A stretch of DNA of 41,073 bases from Erysipelotrichaceae bacterium (GTDB lineage: Bacteria; Bacillota_I; Bacilli_A; Erysipelotrichales; Erysipelotrichaceae). The notes beneath the pieces are model-generated. The model ran no database searches. It saw only the letters and a list, made by a program, of their open reading frames with translations, and had not been told where the DNA came from. Made by a program: the position numbers and the translations under genes. The stretch is from NCBI GenBank assembly GCA_017432545.1, contig JAFRJA010000124.1:1-41073 (forward strand), written 5' to 3'. Position 1 is the stretch's first letter; each line of letters begins with the position of its first letter. Below, one piece after another: positions 40,030-41,073 of the stretch.

Positions 40030-40849
40030 CCGTATAATCCCTTTTTCCAATGTAGATGGCCCGTCTAACCGCACGGCCATCTTTTTTCAGGGCTGTCCGT
40101 TCAACTGCCGTTTCTGTCATAATCCGGAAACGATCAACATGTGCTGCAACTGCGGCGATTGTGTGAAGACCTGTCCGGTCAAGGCTCTTTCATTAATAGA
40201 TGGAAAAGTTGTCTGGGATAAGAATATCTGTGTGGGCTGTGATACCTGTATCAAGACCTGCACTCATAATTCTTCACCAAAGATCACGGAAATGAGTGTC
40301 GATGATCTGATGAAGGAAATAAAAAAATCAGCTCCTTATATCACCGGCATCACATTATCCGGTGGGGAATGTACCTTGAGAAAAGACTTCATAATTGAGC
40401 TGTTCCCAAAAGTCAAAGAACTGGGTCTAACGACTTTACTGGATTCCAACGGTTATCTGGATTTTGAAGAGAATAAAGAGATCCTGGAATATTGTGATGG
40501 AGTAATGCTGGATGTGAAAGCCTATGATAAAGATTTCTCCAACTGGCTGATCAGATACCCGCAGGAAACGATCCTCAAGAATCTGCACTATCTTCTTAAG
40601 GTTGGAAAGCTTGAAGAAGTCAGGACGATCATCTTCCCGGACAGAGACCAGGAAAACGAAGAGACAGTCTCATATGTTGCGAAAGTGATAGGAGATAATT
40701 GCCGCTACAAGATCATCCGCTATCGACAGTTTGGAGTCAGAGACGAACAGAAAGAAGTTCTTGGTGATTACACTACCGATGAAGATTATGCGTTAAAGTA
40801 TGTCGAACTGGCCAAAGAACTTGGTGCAACTGAAGCCTATCTAATTTAA
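40010..40849 (+). CDS. yjjW: YjjW-type glycyl-radical enzyme activase (radical SAM)
   Basis: The 279-residue protein has the radical-SAM motif CPFNCRFC near residue 30. A two-cluster ferredoxin insert (CCNCGDCVKTCP and CVGCDTCIKTC) is typical of activases other than PflA, and the SAM-binding TLSGGECT follows. It uses SAM and a [4Fe-4S] cluster to make the glycyl radical on its partner. The 20-nt overlap with the enzyme gene implies translational coupling and matched amounts. A good terminator follows at 40859. Confidence 0.93.
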   Translation: MKTAPVNRIIPFSNVDGPSNRTAIFFQGCPFNCRFCHNPETINMCCNCGDCVKTCPVKALSLIDGKVVWDKNICVGCDTCIKTCTHNSSPKITEMSVDDLMKEIKKSAPYITGITLSGGECTLRKDFIIELFPKVKELGLTTLLDSNGYLDFEENKEILEYCDGVMLDVKAYDKDFSNWLIRYPQETILKNLHYLLKVGKLEEVRTIIFPDRDQENEETVSYVAKVIGDNCRYKIIRYRQFGVRDEQKEVLGDYTTDEDYALKYVELAKELGATEAYLI

Positions 40850-40858
40850 TTAATTCGG

Positions 40859-40893
40859 TCTTGTGAACGAGTTATCGCTCACAAGATCTTTTT
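40859..40893 (+). terminator. Terminator of the yjjI-yjjW operon
   Basis: TCTTGTGA (40859-40866) pairs with TCACAAGA (40879-40886), followed by TCTTTTTT. Confidence 0.85.
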
Positions 40894-40974
40894 TATTAAA
40901 AAATTCACAATTGTGACGAAAACGATAATTAACGCTCTTTTCAACTTTACGACTGATAAGTGTCCAATTTCTTG

Positions 40975-41023
40975 AACAGGATGTCATATAGATCCGATAT
41001 AAACTGATCCTGTAGAACAGGAG
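40975..41023 (+). promoter_or_regulatory. Two competing hairpins over the ribosome site of the last gene
   Basis: ATCCTGT (41007-41013) can pair either with ACAGGAT (40976-40982) or, minus its first A, with ACAGGA (41017-41022), which contains the ribosome site ACAGGAG. The choices exclude each other, so the leader could switch translation. The transcript start is unknown. Confidence 0.35.
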
Positions 41024-41035
41024 AAGTTTGATATC

Positions 41036-41073
41036 ATGATCGATAAGACATTTATAGAAAACCTGAAACCGGC
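41036..41073 (+). CDS. Start of an unidentified gene, cut by the window edge
   Basis: ATG 41036 opens MIDKTFIENLKP and stays open to the end of the window. ACAGGAG lies 12 nt upstream, a slightly long spacing. Twelve codons are too few to name a family. The upstream 150 bp hold a palindrome (TCACAATTGTGA, 40905-40916) and the competing hairpins. Confidence 0.45.
   Translation, partial: MIDKTFIENLKP

Noticed and set aside
40905..40916. Palindrome TCACAATTGTGA as a Crp/Fnr or Rex site
   Set aside because: The half-site order is reversed relative to Rex, the spacing does not match Crp/Fnr, and it lies far from the next start, just after a terminator with similar bases.

Overview
The window looks like the chromosome of an anaerobic, fermentative Bacillota, most likely a gut-type member of Erysipelotrichia. 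I infer this from the moderate-to-low GC, strong AGGAGG-type ribosome sites, a type III glutamine synthetase, FeoA/FeoB, bifunctional AdhE and a glycyl-radical enzyme with its activase. I recognised no rRNA, tRNA or CRISPR array.

Region 1 (1-8.8 kb). The window opens with the first codons of a double-glycine-leader peptide (minus strand), divergent from a secreted clostripain-type (C11) protease and a PrsW-type membrane protease. An MscS channel follows. A PAP2 phosphatase gene downstream of it has been split by a 2.3-kb insertion. The insertion is two tandem cassettes, one with a vapBC toxin-antitoxin pair and one with two double-glycine-leader peptide genes. All three junctions carry the 7-bp core GGCTATA. 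Both cassettes start with the same 12 bp, and both end in a related 111-bp repeat. Removing the insert restores the PAP2 sequence across the junction. No recombinase is encoded in the window. I consider this the strongest candidate for an undescribed mobile system here.

Region 2 (8.8-21.2 kb). feoA-feoA-feoB and a small Cys-rich FeoB partner form a ferrous-iron uptake operon. Four near-identical inverted repeats (GTTAG-N6-CTAAC type) lie before feoA (two), feoB (one) and an ATC-hydrolase-family gene (one). From that last site, thirteen closely packed genes run to 21.1 kb with no visible internal terminator. They encode three ATC-hydrolase-family paralogues, an HMA metal-binding protein, a ZIP transporter, a ketopantoate-reductase-like enzyme, two alpha/beta hydrolases, a metallo-beta-lactamase-fold hydrolase, three SAM methyltransferases and a small membrane protein. 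This looks like an uncharacterised metabolic pathway that may be under metal control.

Region 3 (21.2-25.4 kb). Two cell-surface genes (one frameshifted) are transcribed divergently from a LytTR regulator and its DUF3021 membrane partner. The shared promoter region holds two pairs of 10-bp repeats, each pair spaced exactly 21 bp and pointing in opposite directions.

Region 4 (25.4-41 kb). This part is metabolic: pyrG with an apparent leader attenuator, type III glutamine synthetase, an iron-dependent alcohol dehydrogenase, an AfuABC/FbpABC-like ABC importer behind a cre-type site, adhE, and a divergent YjjI-type glycyl-radical enzyme with its YjjW-type activase. The window ends in the start of one more gene.
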